Below, piece by piece: positions 1 through 5,568 of a stretch of DNA of 5,641 nucleotides. A model generated the notes under the pieces. It saw only the letters and a list, made by a program, of their open reading frames with translations. It had not been told where the DNA came from and did not search any database. This DNA comes from an uncultured Clostridia bacterium (GTDB taxonomy: Bacteria; Bacillota; Clostridia; TANB77; CAG-508): assembly GCA_947630155.1 (NCBI GenBank), contig CANRGM010000060.1, forward strand, positions 1 through 5,641, given 5' to 3'. Both the position numbers and the translations under genes were made by a program. Each line of letters opens with the position of its first letter. Positions within the stretch are counted from its first letter, which is position 1.

Positions 1-28
1 AGACTATGTGGTAATATATGAGTTAATT

Positions 29-43
29 GATAGAAGTTCTATC
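29..43. promoter_or_regulatory. 15-bp palindrome upstream of the membrane-protein gene
   Basis: GATAGAA, a central G, then TTCTATC form a perfect interrupted palindrome with 7-bp arms about 80 bp before the first start codon. It could be a repressor site or a small hairpin. I could not place a convincing -35/-10 pair next to it in the first 122 bases, so an operator role is only a guess. Apart from the ribosome binding site I see nothing else in this stretch. Confidence 0.25.
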
Positions 44-122
44 TTAATATTTTATTCTCTTGTTTTTACAGGTGTATATAGAGGTCATTTGATAAAATTA
101 TTATTTTGAGGAGGATGCATTT

Positions 123-677
123 ATGAAAGAAATACGGAAAAAAGATTGGATGCTGTTTGGGTGGTATATACCAATTGCGTTGATTTTTCTTTGTTCTGCT
201 GTAGGTGGTTTTGTTGTCTCTTGTATTTTTTATAATGTTTTGGAGCATAAGAATGAAAAGAATTTAAAAACATATTCTGAAAGTGATTATGAGTATCTAG
301 ATGAGATTGCTGATAATGTTATTAAAAAAGATGGAATTGATGTTTCTGCAATACCTGAGGATGTTGTTAGATATGAAATTACTAAAAAAGACAATAAAAT
401 CATAGTAATGTATAGTCTTGGAGAAAATATTAAAACTTATCCAAGTATGACAATAACATTATCAAAAGATTTAGAATTGTTAAACAAAGAGTCTAATTCC
501 TGTTCGATAAAGAAATTTCAAAAAATTGAAAAACGAAATGTAATACTTATTGCAGTAGCAATTGGACTTTTCGCTAGTCTGATTATATTTATGACAGTTA
601 TATACGTACTTATATCTTGTTTACCTAAGCATGATAATGAAAAAAATCCGAAAAATAATCTTTCAAAAAAGTACTGA
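123..677 (+). CDS. Hypothetical two-pass membrane protein, 184 aa
   Basis: I do not recognise this protein. The ATG is preceded by a strong GAGGAGG ribosome binding site (108-114) with an 8-nt spacer, which supports the start. The N-terminus is basic (MKEIRKKDW), followed by a hydrophobic segment at about residues 11-38 with small residues (SAVGG). A polar, mainly acidic/lysine-rich region spans about 39-137, then a second long hydrophobic segment about 139-167, and a basic, asparagine-rich tail of about 17 residues. By the positive-inside rule both ends should be cytoplasmic, with a domain of about 100 residues outside the membrane. There are no catalytic motifs and no lipobox that I can see. 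The stop codon lies inside a hairpin (674-693), and a REP-like inverted repeat follows. A sensor, an anchoring protein or a cell-envelope accessory protein would all fit; function is unknown. Confidence 0.8.
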   Translation: MKEIRKKDWMLFGWYIPIALIFLCSAVGGFVVSCIFYNVLEHKNEKNLKTYSESDYEYLDEIADNVIKKDGIDVSAIPEDVVRYEITKKDNKIIVMYSLGENIKTYPSMTITLSKDLELLNKESNSCSIKKFQKIEKRNVILIAVAIGLFASLIIFMTVIYVLISCLPKHDNEKNPKNNLSKKY

Positions 678-693
678 AGGTGTTTTCCTTCAG
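674..693 (+). terminator. Stem-loop overlapping the stop codon of the membrane-protein gene
   Basis: CTGAAGG (674-680), loop TGTTTT, and CCTTCAG (687-693) form a perfect 7-bp stem that includes the TGA stop at 675-677. No T-run follows, so by itself it is a poor intrinsic terminator. It may be a 3'-end stabilising hairpin, or the remnant of a terminator interrupted by the adjacent GGGGACGG repeat. Confidence 0.4.
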
Positions 694-787
694 TGTCAAT
701 GGGGACGGAGATTTTTGTCAATGGGGACGGAGATTTTTGACACAATAAATAAAAATGTGTGTCAAAAATCTCCGTCCCCATTGACAC
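693..787. repeat. REP-like inverted repeat with tandem left arm (GGGGACGG type)
   Basis: A unit starting TGTCAATGGGGACGGAG occurs twice in tandem (694-715 and 716-737, 22-nt period) and once inverted (759-787). Bases 716-743 pair perfectly with 759-786 (28 bp, 15-nt AT-rich loop). The first unit, 693-716, could instead pair perfectly with 764-787 (24 bp). Each arm also begins GTGTCAA or TGTCAA and ends TTGACAC, so an arm can fold on itself. GGGGACGG-type palindromes remind me of REP sequences mobilised in trans by REP-associated Y1 tyrosine transposases; that link is from memory and not tested here. No transposase gene is present. ATTTTT at 790-795, just after the stem, could let the hairpin terminate the upstream transcript. 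Confidence 0.75.
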
Positions 788-830
788 AAATTTTTCAAAA
801 AAAAGCACGAATATTGTAAATGAAAACTTG

Positions 831-858
831 TTGACAAAAATTTTGAATAATATATAAT
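831..858 (+). promoter_or_regulatory. adhE promoter (sigma-A type)
   Basis: TTGACA (831-836) and TATAAT (853-858) are both perfect consensus boxes separated by 16 bp. Transcription would start near 865, giving a leader of only about 26 nt, too short for a riboswitch. The -35 box sits in a short palindrome TTGTTGACAA (828-837), and the spacer holds CAAAA-A-TTTTG (835-845). Either could bind a regulator, but neither matches the Rex consensus. Confidence 0.85.
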
Positions 859-891
859 AGAGTTAATTTATAAAAAGGGAGGAAGTTAAAT

Positions 892-3501
892 ATGGCGAAT
901 GAAATTAGCGAAGAAGAGAAAATGCGAATAAAATCTATGATTGATGATTTGGTTGAAAAGGCTAAAAAGGCATCGGAGGAATATTTGAAATTAGACCAAG
1001 ACCAAGTCAACAATATTATAAAAGCTATGGCTATGGCTGGATTAGAGAAACATATGGAACTTGCTAAAATGGCTGTAGAGGAAACTGGTAGAGGTATTTA
1101 TGAGGATAAAATTATTAAGAATATGTTTTCAACAGAATATATTTATCATAGTATAAAATATGATAAAACTGTTGGAATAATAGATGAAAATGAAGAAGAA
1201 GGGTATGTTAGTATTGCTGAGCCTGTTGGAATTATTGCAGGTGTTACTCCTGTTACAAATCCAACTTCAACAACTATGTTTAAATCAATAATTGCCGCAA
1301 AAACTAGAAATGTTATTATATTTGGATTCCATCCATCAGCACAGAAATGTAGTGTTGAAGCTGCAAAAACAGTTAGAGATGCCGCTATTAAAGCTGGTGC
1401 ACCAGAAAATTGTATTTTGTGGATAGAAGAACCTTCTATTACTGCAACAAATTATTTAATGAATCATCCAGATGTAAATTTAATTTTAGCAACAGGTGGG
1501 ACAGGTATGGTTAAAGCTGCTTATTCATGCGGAAAACCAGCACTTGGAGTAGGACCTGGAAATGTTCCTTGTTATATAGACAAGACAGCTAAATTAAAAA
1601 CTTCTGTAAATGATTTGGTTTTATCAAAATCATTTGATAATGGAATGATTTGTGCATCTGAGCAATCAGTTATAGTAGATAAAGAAATTAAAGATGAATT
1701 TGAAAAATTGATGAAAGAAGCTGGATGTGTATTTTTAACAGCAAAACAAACAGAAAAATTAAGAGGTAGTATGTTTGTGGAAGCAAAGGGTTGTGCTTTA
1801 AATTCAGATATAGTTGGAAAAAGTCCTTATAATATCGCAAAAATGGCTGGAATAGATGTTCCAGAAGATACTAAAGTTTTAGTATTAAAAGAAAATGGGG
1901 TAGGTGTTGAATATCCATTTTCAAAAGAAAAGCTAAGTCCTGTTCTTGCATATTATGTTGTAAATAGTGCAGATGAGGGAATAGAATTGGCAGAAAAATT
2001 AATTGAGTTTGGAGGAATGGGTCATTCAGCTGTTATTCATTCTGAAGATGATGAAACTATATTAAAATTCTCTGAAACTGTAAAGGCAGGCAGAATTATT
2101 GTTAATTCACCATCAACACATGGGGCTATTGGTGATATTTATAATACAAATATGCCATCTTTAACATTAGGATGTGGAACTTTTGGTGGAAATTCAACAA
2201 CAGCTAATGTATCAAGTGTTAATTTAATAAATGTAAAAAGAGTTGCAAAAAGGAGGGTTAATATGCAATGGTTTAAGGTTCCAGATAAAATTTATTTTGA
2301 AGCAGGTTCTATAGCATATTTAGAGAAAATGCCTGATATTACAAGAGCTTTTATAGTTACAGATCCAGGTATGGTAAAATTAGGTTATGTAGATAAAGTT
2401 TTGTATCATTTAAGAAAAAGACAAGAATATGTTCATTCAGAGATATTCTCTGATGTTGAATCAGATCCATCATTTGAGACTGTAAATAGAGGAGTTGCAA
2501 TGATGAATGAGTTTAAGCCAGATGTTATTATTGCTATTGGTGGCGGAAGTGCTATAGATGCTGCAAAAGGTATGTGGTTATTTTATGAGCATCCAGAAGC
2601 AGATGCAGAAGGTTTGAAACTTAAATTTATGGATATTCGTAAACGTACCTATAAATTTCCTAAACTTGGTGAAAAGGCTAAAATGGTTGCAATACCAACA
2701 ACATCAGGAACAGGTTCTGAAGTTACATCTTTTGCCGTAATTTCAGATAAAAAAATAAATAAAAAATATCCTTTAGCTGATTATGAGTTAACTCCAGATG
2801 TAGCTATTGTGGATCCGGATTTAGTTATGTCTTTACCAAAATCTATTACAGCAGATACTGGTATGGATGTTCTAACACATGCAATTGAGGCATATGTTTC
2901 AAATATGGCATCAGATTATACAGATGGTTTATCTGAAAAGGCCATTGAATTAGTTTTCAAATATTTAAGAGAAGCGTATAATAATGGAACTAATAAACAA
3001 GCAAGAGAGAAAATGCATAATGCTAGTACAATAGCAGGTATGTCATTTACTAATGCATTTTTAGGTATAAATCATTCATTAGCACATAAATTGGGTGCAG
3101 AGTTCCATTTACCACATGGAAGACTTAATGCAATTTTATTGCCATATGTTATAAAGTACAATGCTACAAAACCTACAAAATTTGTATCATTCCCTAAATA
3201 TGAGTATTTTGTGGCTGATCAAAAATATGCTGAAATTGCAAGAAAAATGGGATTTGATGCTTCGACTGTGGAAAAAGGTGTAGAGTCTTTAATAAAAGAA
3301 ATACAAAAATTGAATGCAGATTTAAATATTCCAAAGTCATTTAAAGAAGCTGGAATTGAAGAGAAAGAGTTTTTAGATAAAGTTGATTTATTAGCTGATA
3401 GAGCATTTGAAGATCAATGTACTAATGCAAATCCTCGTTTACCATTAGTAAGTGAGTTGAAGCAAATATTATTAGATTCATATTATGGAAAAGAAGTGTA
3501 G
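892..3501 (+). CDS. adhE: Bifunctional acetaldehyde-CoA/alcohol dehydrogenase AdhE
   Basis: A cytoplasmic fermentative enzyme that reduces acetyl-CoA to acetaldehyde and then to ethanol, using two NADH; family members assemble into spirosome filaments. The 869-aa length is typical. The N-terminal aldehyde dehydrogenase half (about 1-445) shows ATGGTG (200-205), GPGNVP (221-226) and catalytic Cys254 in DNGMICASEQS. A short basic linker (about 446-457) leads to the iron-dependent alcohol dehydrogenase half (458-869). That half has the nucleotide-binding GGGS at 550-553 and the expected metal ligands Asp659, His663, His728 and His742, with the family spacing (D-x3-H; 14 residues between the last two His). 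No key residue is missing. The ATG follows AAGGGAGG (875-882) with a 9-nt spacer. The gene has its own consensus promoter and a strong terminator, so it is probably monocistronic. An internal ribosome binding site lies at the domain boundary. Confidence 0.98.
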   Translation: MANEISEEEKMRIKSMIDDLVEKAKKASEEYLKLDQDQVNNIIKAMAMAGLEKHMELAKMAVEETGRGIYEDKIIKNMFSTEYIYHSIKYDKTVGIIDENEEEGYVSIAEPVGIIAGVTPVTNPTSTTMFKSIIAAKTRNVIIFGFHPSAQKCSVEAAKTVRDAAIKAGAPENCILWIEEPSITATNYLMNHPDVNLILATGGTGMVKAAYSCGKPALGVGPGNVPCYIDKTAKLKTSVNDLVLSKSFDNGMICASEQSVIVDKEIKDEFEKLMKEAGCVFLTAKQTEKLRGSMFVEAKGCALNSDIVGKSPYNIAKMAGIDVPEDTKVLVLKENGVGVEYPFSKEKLSPVLAYYVVNSADEGIELAEKLIEFGGMGHSAVIHSEDDETILKFSETVKAGRIIVNSPSTHGAIGDIYNTNMPSLTLGCGTFGGNSTTANVSSVNLINVKRVAKRRVNMQWFKVPDKIYFEAGSIAYLEKMPDITRAFIVTDPGMVKLGYVDKVLYHLRKRQEYVHSEIFSDVESDPSFETVNRGVAMMNEFKPDVIIAIGGGSAIDAAKGMWLFYEHPEADAEGLKLKFMDIRKRTYKFPKLGEKAKMVAIPTTSGTGSEVTSFAVISDKKINKKYPLADYELTPDVAIVDPDLVMSLPKSITADTGMDVLTHAIEAYVSNMASDYTDGLSEKAIELVFKYLREAYNNGTNKQAREKMHNASTIAGMSFTNAFLGINHSLAHKLGAEFHLPHGRLNAILLPYVIKYNATKPTKFVSFPKYEYFVADQKYAEIARKMGFDASTVEKGVESLIKEIQKLNADLNIPKSFKEAGIEEKEFLDKVDLLADRAFEDQCTNANPRLPLVSELKQILLDSYYGKEV
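2251..2265 (+). promoter_or_regulatory. Internal Shine-Dalgarno and ATG at the ALDH/ADH domain boundary of adhE
   Basis: AGGAGG (2251-2256) lies 6 nt before an in-frame ATG (2263-2265, Met458). This Met opens the iron-dependent alcohol dehydrogenase half (MQWFKVPDKIYFEAG). The SD is formed by two tandem AGG arginine codons, which by my count are the only AGG among 21 Arg codons of the gene (15 AGA, 3 CGT, 1 CGA). Internal initiation would yield a free 412-aa alcohol dehydrogenase. Whether it is used is inference; it could also be a pause site or a coincidence of the conserved KRRxNM linker. Confidence 0.45.
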
Positions 3502-3509
3502 AAAATTAG

Positions 3510-3544
3510 TAAAAATGCAGGTAGCATAGCTACCTGCATTTTTA
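3510..3544. terminator. Bidirectional intrinsic terminator between adhE and the minus-strand gene
   Basis: A perfect 15-bp stem (3511-3525 with 3529-3543) has the core ATGCAGGTAGC / GCTACCTGCAT, an ATA loop, an A5 tract on the left and a T5 tract on the right; T3510-A3544 adds one more pair. Because the A and T tracts flank the GC-rich core, it can terminate adhE on the plus strand and the convergent 102-aa gene on the minus strand. It starts 10 nt after the adhE stop and 6 nt from the end of the minus-strand gene. Confidence 0.93.
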
Positions 3545-3549
3545 GGTTG

Positions 3550-3858
3550 TTACACACAAGTGAGAAAGCAGTTTACGGTTTCGGAAATCATCTTATGCAG
3601 TTTTGCTAAAGAAGCATCCAGCTCATTCTGCTCTACAGAAGATAAAGTATTAGAATATACTTTACTAGTTTCGACTCTGAGCTTGAGGAGTTTTCTTTTG
3701 GCTGTAGGATTTTCACAATTGCCTATGCTGTCAATGCAAGCTGAAATTGTGCTCATAAGATTGCAAAATTCTGCGCTCGAAGGGTTCTTCTTAAGACAGA
3801 AGTTGTTTCCTACAGATGTAAGCCGTTCTACTGACTCACTAGGAGAAATTTTCTCCAT
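3550..3858 (-). CDS. Hypothetical cysteine-containing small protein, 102 aa
   Basis: I do not recognise this protein. Support for it being real: a good ribosome binding site (AGAGGTG, 3866-3872 on the minus strand, 7-nt spacer), a near-consensus promoter upstream and a terminator directly downstream. The product is predicted soluble and largely helical, with no signal peptide or membrane segment. It has six cysteines (21, 32, 41, 48, 97, 101), the last pair as CFLTC near the C-terminus, so metal or disulfide chemistry is possible but unproven. The middle (54-62, AKRKLLKLR) is basic. Composition differs from its neighbours: about 39% G+C by hand count, and only 2 of 11 leucines use TTA, with CTC, CTG and CTT preferred. 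This could mean recent acquisition or different expression constraints. The opposite-strand frame (3560-3913) has no ribosome binding site and is taken as a shadow. Confidence 0.72.
   Translation of the reverse strand: MEKISPSESVERLTSVGNNFCLKKNPSSAEFCNLMSTISACIDSIGNCENPTAKRKLLKLRVETSKVYSNTLSSVEQNELDASLAKLHKMISETVNCFLTCV
3842..3856 (-). other. Palindrome just inside the start of the minus-strand gene
   Basis: GGAGAAA, one base, then TTTCTCC form a near-continuous palindrome covering codons 2-6, immediately after the start codon. In mRNA it would give a short hairpin after opening the tightest loop pairs, which could influence initiation. Chance is a real alternative at this length. Confidence 0.25.
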
Positions 3859-3883
3859 TGGTGTTCACCTCTTTTCTATAAGT

Positions 3884-3899
3884 TTAGTTTTAAAACTAA
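3884..3899. promoter_or_regulatory. 16-bp perfect palindrome at the minus-strand promoter (operator candidate)
   Basis: TTAGTTTTAAAACTAA is a perfect 16-bp dyad. On the minus strand it starts about 8 nt downstream of the TATAAT box, covering roughly +2 to +17, and lies about 25 nt upstream of the start codon. That is a classical position for a dimeric repressor to block transcription. No regulator for it can be identified in the window. Confidence 0.5.
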
Positions 3900-3906
3900 C
3901 CTATTT

Positions 3907-3935
3907 ATTATAATATATTTATATGTAATTGTCTA
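3907..3935 (-). promoter_or_regulatory. Promoter of the minus-strand small gene
   Basis: Read on the minus strand, TAGACA (3935-3930) and a perfect TATAAT (3912-3907) are separated by exactly 17 bp. The predicted start near 3900 leaves a leader of about 42 nt, which contains the 16-bp palindrome and the ribosome binding site. Confidence 0.75.
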
Positions 3936-3984
3936 GTGAAAGTTGAGTAAATTTGAGAAAATCGTTTGACTTTTTTCGACTTAT

Positions 3985-3998
3985 GGGGGGTAGGGGGG
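3985..3998 (+). other. G6-TA-G6 tract
   Basis: Two runs of six G separated by TA stand out in an otherwise A+T-rich intergenic region, just before the hairpin element. They could take part in a G-quadruplex with later G tracts, or belong to the outer part of the element, since copy 2 is also preceded by a run of G. No function can be assigned. Confidence 0.35.
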
Positions 3999-4009
3999 AT
4001 GCTTTTGCA

Positions 4010-4181
4010 GGGAGCCGTCAAATGTGATAGTTATGTAATGCAGTTAAATATATTAACATTCCGTTCGTTTGCTGGCGTGGGAGTTTGGGAGAAAGACTTT
4101 GGGTGGGGGCGCCAAACTGCGCACTCCACTGCATGTTAATATATTTAACTGCATTACATAACTATCGCATTTGACTACTCT
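4010..4181 (+). repeat. Large hairpin repeat element, copy 1 (complete)
   Basis: Arms 4017-4059 and 4133-4175 are 43-bp inverted repeats with a single non-Watson-Crick position (T4025/G4167), which is a U-G wobble in a plus-strand RNA. Pairing resumes after a 2-nt mismatch with GGAG (4011-4014) against CTCT (4178-4181). Between the arms are about 73 GC-rich bases: an unpaired stretch with the core ATTCCGTTCGTTTGCTGGCG (4058-4077), then an inner interrupted stem (GTGG 4077-4080 with 4126-4129; AGTTTGG 4082-4088 with 4112-4118) and a G-rich terminal loop. No open reading frame fits inside. It lies between divergent promoters. A related left half occurs at 5569-5641. A non-autonomous (MITE-like) element or a repeated structured RNA are both possible. 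I do not recognise the family. Confidence 0.85.
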
Positions 4182-4228
4182 ACAATTTTTTTATGGTAAA
4201 AGAGTAAGTATAAATTTTGGGGATGTAC

Positions 4229-4257
4229 TTGAGAAAATGCTAAAAATGTGATATAAA
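4229..4257 (+). promoter_or_regulatory. hslO promoter
   Basis: TTGAGA (4229-4234) and TATAAA (4252-4257) are separated by 17 bp, and TGA directly before the -10 box gives an extended -10 element. Transcription should begin near 4264, leaving a leader of about 30 nt. The promoter lies about 48 bp downstream of the hairpin element, so that element should not be part of this transcript. Confidence 0.75.
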
Positions 4258-4293
4258 GAAACAATAGAAAATGTAGGAGGGGTGAAATCAACA

Positions 4294-5178
4294 ATGGATG
4301 ATAAGATAATAAGTTGCTTAGCGTATGGTGGAAAGGTTAATGTTAGGTGTATAAGGTCAACTAATATTGTGGAGGAGGCTAGAAAATTACATGATTTAAG
4401 TCCAACTGCCACAGCTGCTTTAGGAAGACTGCTAACTATTACCAGTTTACTAGGAAAAGAGATGAAAGGTGAAAAAGGAACTATCACAACACAAGTAAAA
4501 GGTAATGGACCTATAGGAAATATGACAGCAGTATCTGATAATTTAGGAAATGTTAAGGGATATGTAGCAAATCCTTATGTTGATTTACCTTTAAATTCAG
4601 AAAATGGGAAATTAAATGTTGGTGGAGCTGTTGGTAAAGAAGGAATGGTGTATATTATAAAGGATATTGGATTAAGGGAGCCATATGTTGGAATGACACC
4701 TATTATATCTGGTGAAATTGCAGAAGATTTTACAAATTATTTTGCTACATCAGAACAAACTCCAACTGTAGTTGCACTAGGAGTTTTGGTTGATAAGAAT
4801 GGGGTAAAATCTGCAGGTGGTTATTTGATTACATTAATGCCTGATGCGACAGAGAATGAAATAGTAAAAATTGAGCAAGCATTAAAAAGCGCAGATAGCA
4901 TAAGTAAAATGTTGGATGATGGTAGGGATTTAATTGAGATTGCAGAAATTGTTACTGGTGATCAGAATTTAATGTATTTTGAGGATAATAAAGTACCACA
5001 ATATATATGTGGTTGTTCAAAAGAAAAAATGGAAAAAAATTTAATAACTTTAGGGAAAAATGAAATAAAAGATATAATAGAAAAAGATGGTAAGGCTGAA
5101 TTGGTTTGTCATTTTTGTAATAAGAAATATGTATTTGATGAGCAAGAATTGAAAGATATTATAAATATATGTAAATAA
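4294..5178 (+). CDS. hslO: Redox-regulated molecular chaperone Hsp33
   Basis: A cytoplasmic holdase chaperone, inactive while reduced and zinc-bound, and activated by disulfide formation and unfolding under oxidative stress. The 294-aa protein has the family N-terminus (VEEARKLHDLSPTATAALGRLLT), the central GPIGNMTAVSDNLGNVKGYVANP region, and a C-terminal redox switch with Cys239-Gly-Cys241 and Cys272-His-Phe-Cys275. The 30 residues between the two pairs match the family spacing. All four cysteines are present, so the switch should work. I chose the ATG at 4294 rather than the in-frame GTG at 4282, because that GTG almost touches the AGGAGG (4275-4280) and family members begin at about MDD. 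The SD is long (AGGAGGGGTGA), with GGTGA 8 nt before the ATG. It has its own promoter, and 93 nt separate it from gatC with no clear terminator. Confidence 0.96.
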   Translation: MDDKIISCLAYGGKVNVRCIRSTNIVEEARKLHDLSPTATAALGRLLTITSLLGKEMKGEKGTITTQVKGNGPIGNMTAVSDNLGNVKGYVANPYVDLPLNSENGKLNVGGAVGKEGMVYIIKDIGLREPYVGMTPIISGEIAEDFTNYFATSEQTPTVVALGVLVDKNGVKSAGGYLITLMPDATENEIVKIEQALKSADSISKMLDDGRDLIEIAEIVTGDQNLMYFEDNKVPQYICGCSKEKMEKNLITLGKNEIKDIIEKDGKAELVCHFCNKKYVFDEQELKDIINICK

Positions 5179-5207
5179 CAGATATTTTACAACAGTATAA
5201 AAAAGGC

Positions 5208-5236
5208 TTGTTTTTCACAGAAAAAAGCTATATAAT
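5208..5236 (+). promoter_or_regulatory. Candidate gatC promoter
   Basis: TTGTTT (5208-5213) and a perfect TATAAT (5231-5236) are separated by 17 bp, about 35 bp upstream of the gatC start. The region is very A+T-rich, so the weaker -35 box is not decisive. No terminator is visible between hslO and gatC, so read-through from hslO is also possible. Confidence 0.55.
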
Positions 5237-5271
5237 AAGATACAAATTGTAATAAAAAGGAGTTGAATAAT

Positions 5272-5559
5272 ATGCAAATTAGTAAAGAGGAAATTCTACA
5301 TATTGCAGATTTAGCAGATTTGAATATTAAAGATGAAGAAATTGATAAATATATATTGAATTTACAGGATATTTTAAATTTTGCAAATATTGTTAATAAT
5401 GCACCAGTTGATGGTATGACTGAAACAATAGGGGCTAATGATGGTTATAATGTTTTTAGGAAAGATGAAGTTGTTGATTTTGAGGATAAAGAAGCTTTGT
5501 TGCAGAATGCACCTGAGAAAGAGAGAGGGATGTTTAAGATTCCTAAAGTTATTGGGTGA
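5272..5559 (+). CDS. gatC: Asp-tRNA(Asn)/Glu-tRNA(Gln) amidotransferase subunit C
   Basis: Small non-catalytic subunit of the GatCAB complex, which converts misacylated Glu-tRNA(Gln) and/or Asp-tRNA(Asn) to the correct amidated forms; GatC wraps around GatA and helps hold GatA and GatB together. The product is 95 aa, the usual length. It shows the family layout: N-terminal helices (ISKEEILHIADLADLNIKDEEI), a central segment LNLQDILNFANIVNNAPVDGM, FRKDEVV, and the C-terminal signature LLQNAPEKERGMFKIPKVIG. I chose the ATG at 5272, 9 nt after AAGGAG (5257-5262), over an in-frame TTG at 5263 that abuts the SD. gatA and gatB usually follow, but the next sequence here is a hairpin-repeat copy starting 10 bp after the stop, and the window ends inside it. 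Confidence 0.95.
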   Translation: MQISKEEILHIADLADLNIKDEEIDKYILNLQDILNFANIVNNAPVDGMTETIGANDGYNVFRKDEVVDFEDKEALLQNAPEKERGMFKIPKVIG

Positions 5560-5568
5560 TTTTTTTGG

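Noticed and set aside
693..787. CRISPR array
   Set aside because: Only two tandem units with no spacers plus one inverted unit; the arrangement is a hairpin repeat, not a CRISPR.
631..819. 62-aa plus-strand frame across the REP-like repeat
   Set aside because: It runs through the tandem and inverted repeat units and has no ribosome binding site; the apparent protein (repeated QWG/FLSMG words) is just translated repeat.
814..845. Possible Rex (redox repressor) site upstream of adhE
   Set aside because: TTGT half-site-like words occur, but with the TTGTTAA-N4-TTAACAA layout the second half does not match at any alignment I tried.
3560..3913. 117-aa plus-strand frame opposite the minus-strand small gene
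   Set aside because: GTG start without a Shine-Dalgarno sequence or promoter, and it overlaps the minus-strand gene, which has both; taken as a shadow.
4171..4202. Outward promoter at the right end of the hairpin element (TTGACT as -35)
   Set aside because: No acceptable -10 box at 16-18 bp; the better hslO promoter lies at 4229-4257.
4282..4293. GTG as hslO start (12 nt upstream of the ATG)
   Set aside because: It lies only a base or so after AGGAGG, too close for initiation, and the family N-terminus fits the ATG at 4294.
5263..5271. TTG as gatC start
   Set aside because: Directly adjacent to AAGGAG with no spacer; the ATG at 5272 has a 9-nt spacer and the typical family length.
5178..5271. 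Terminator between hslO and gatC
   Set aside because: Only weak A/T-rich pairings (for example TTTTT-CACAG-AAAAA) with no GC-rich stem and no properly placed T-run.
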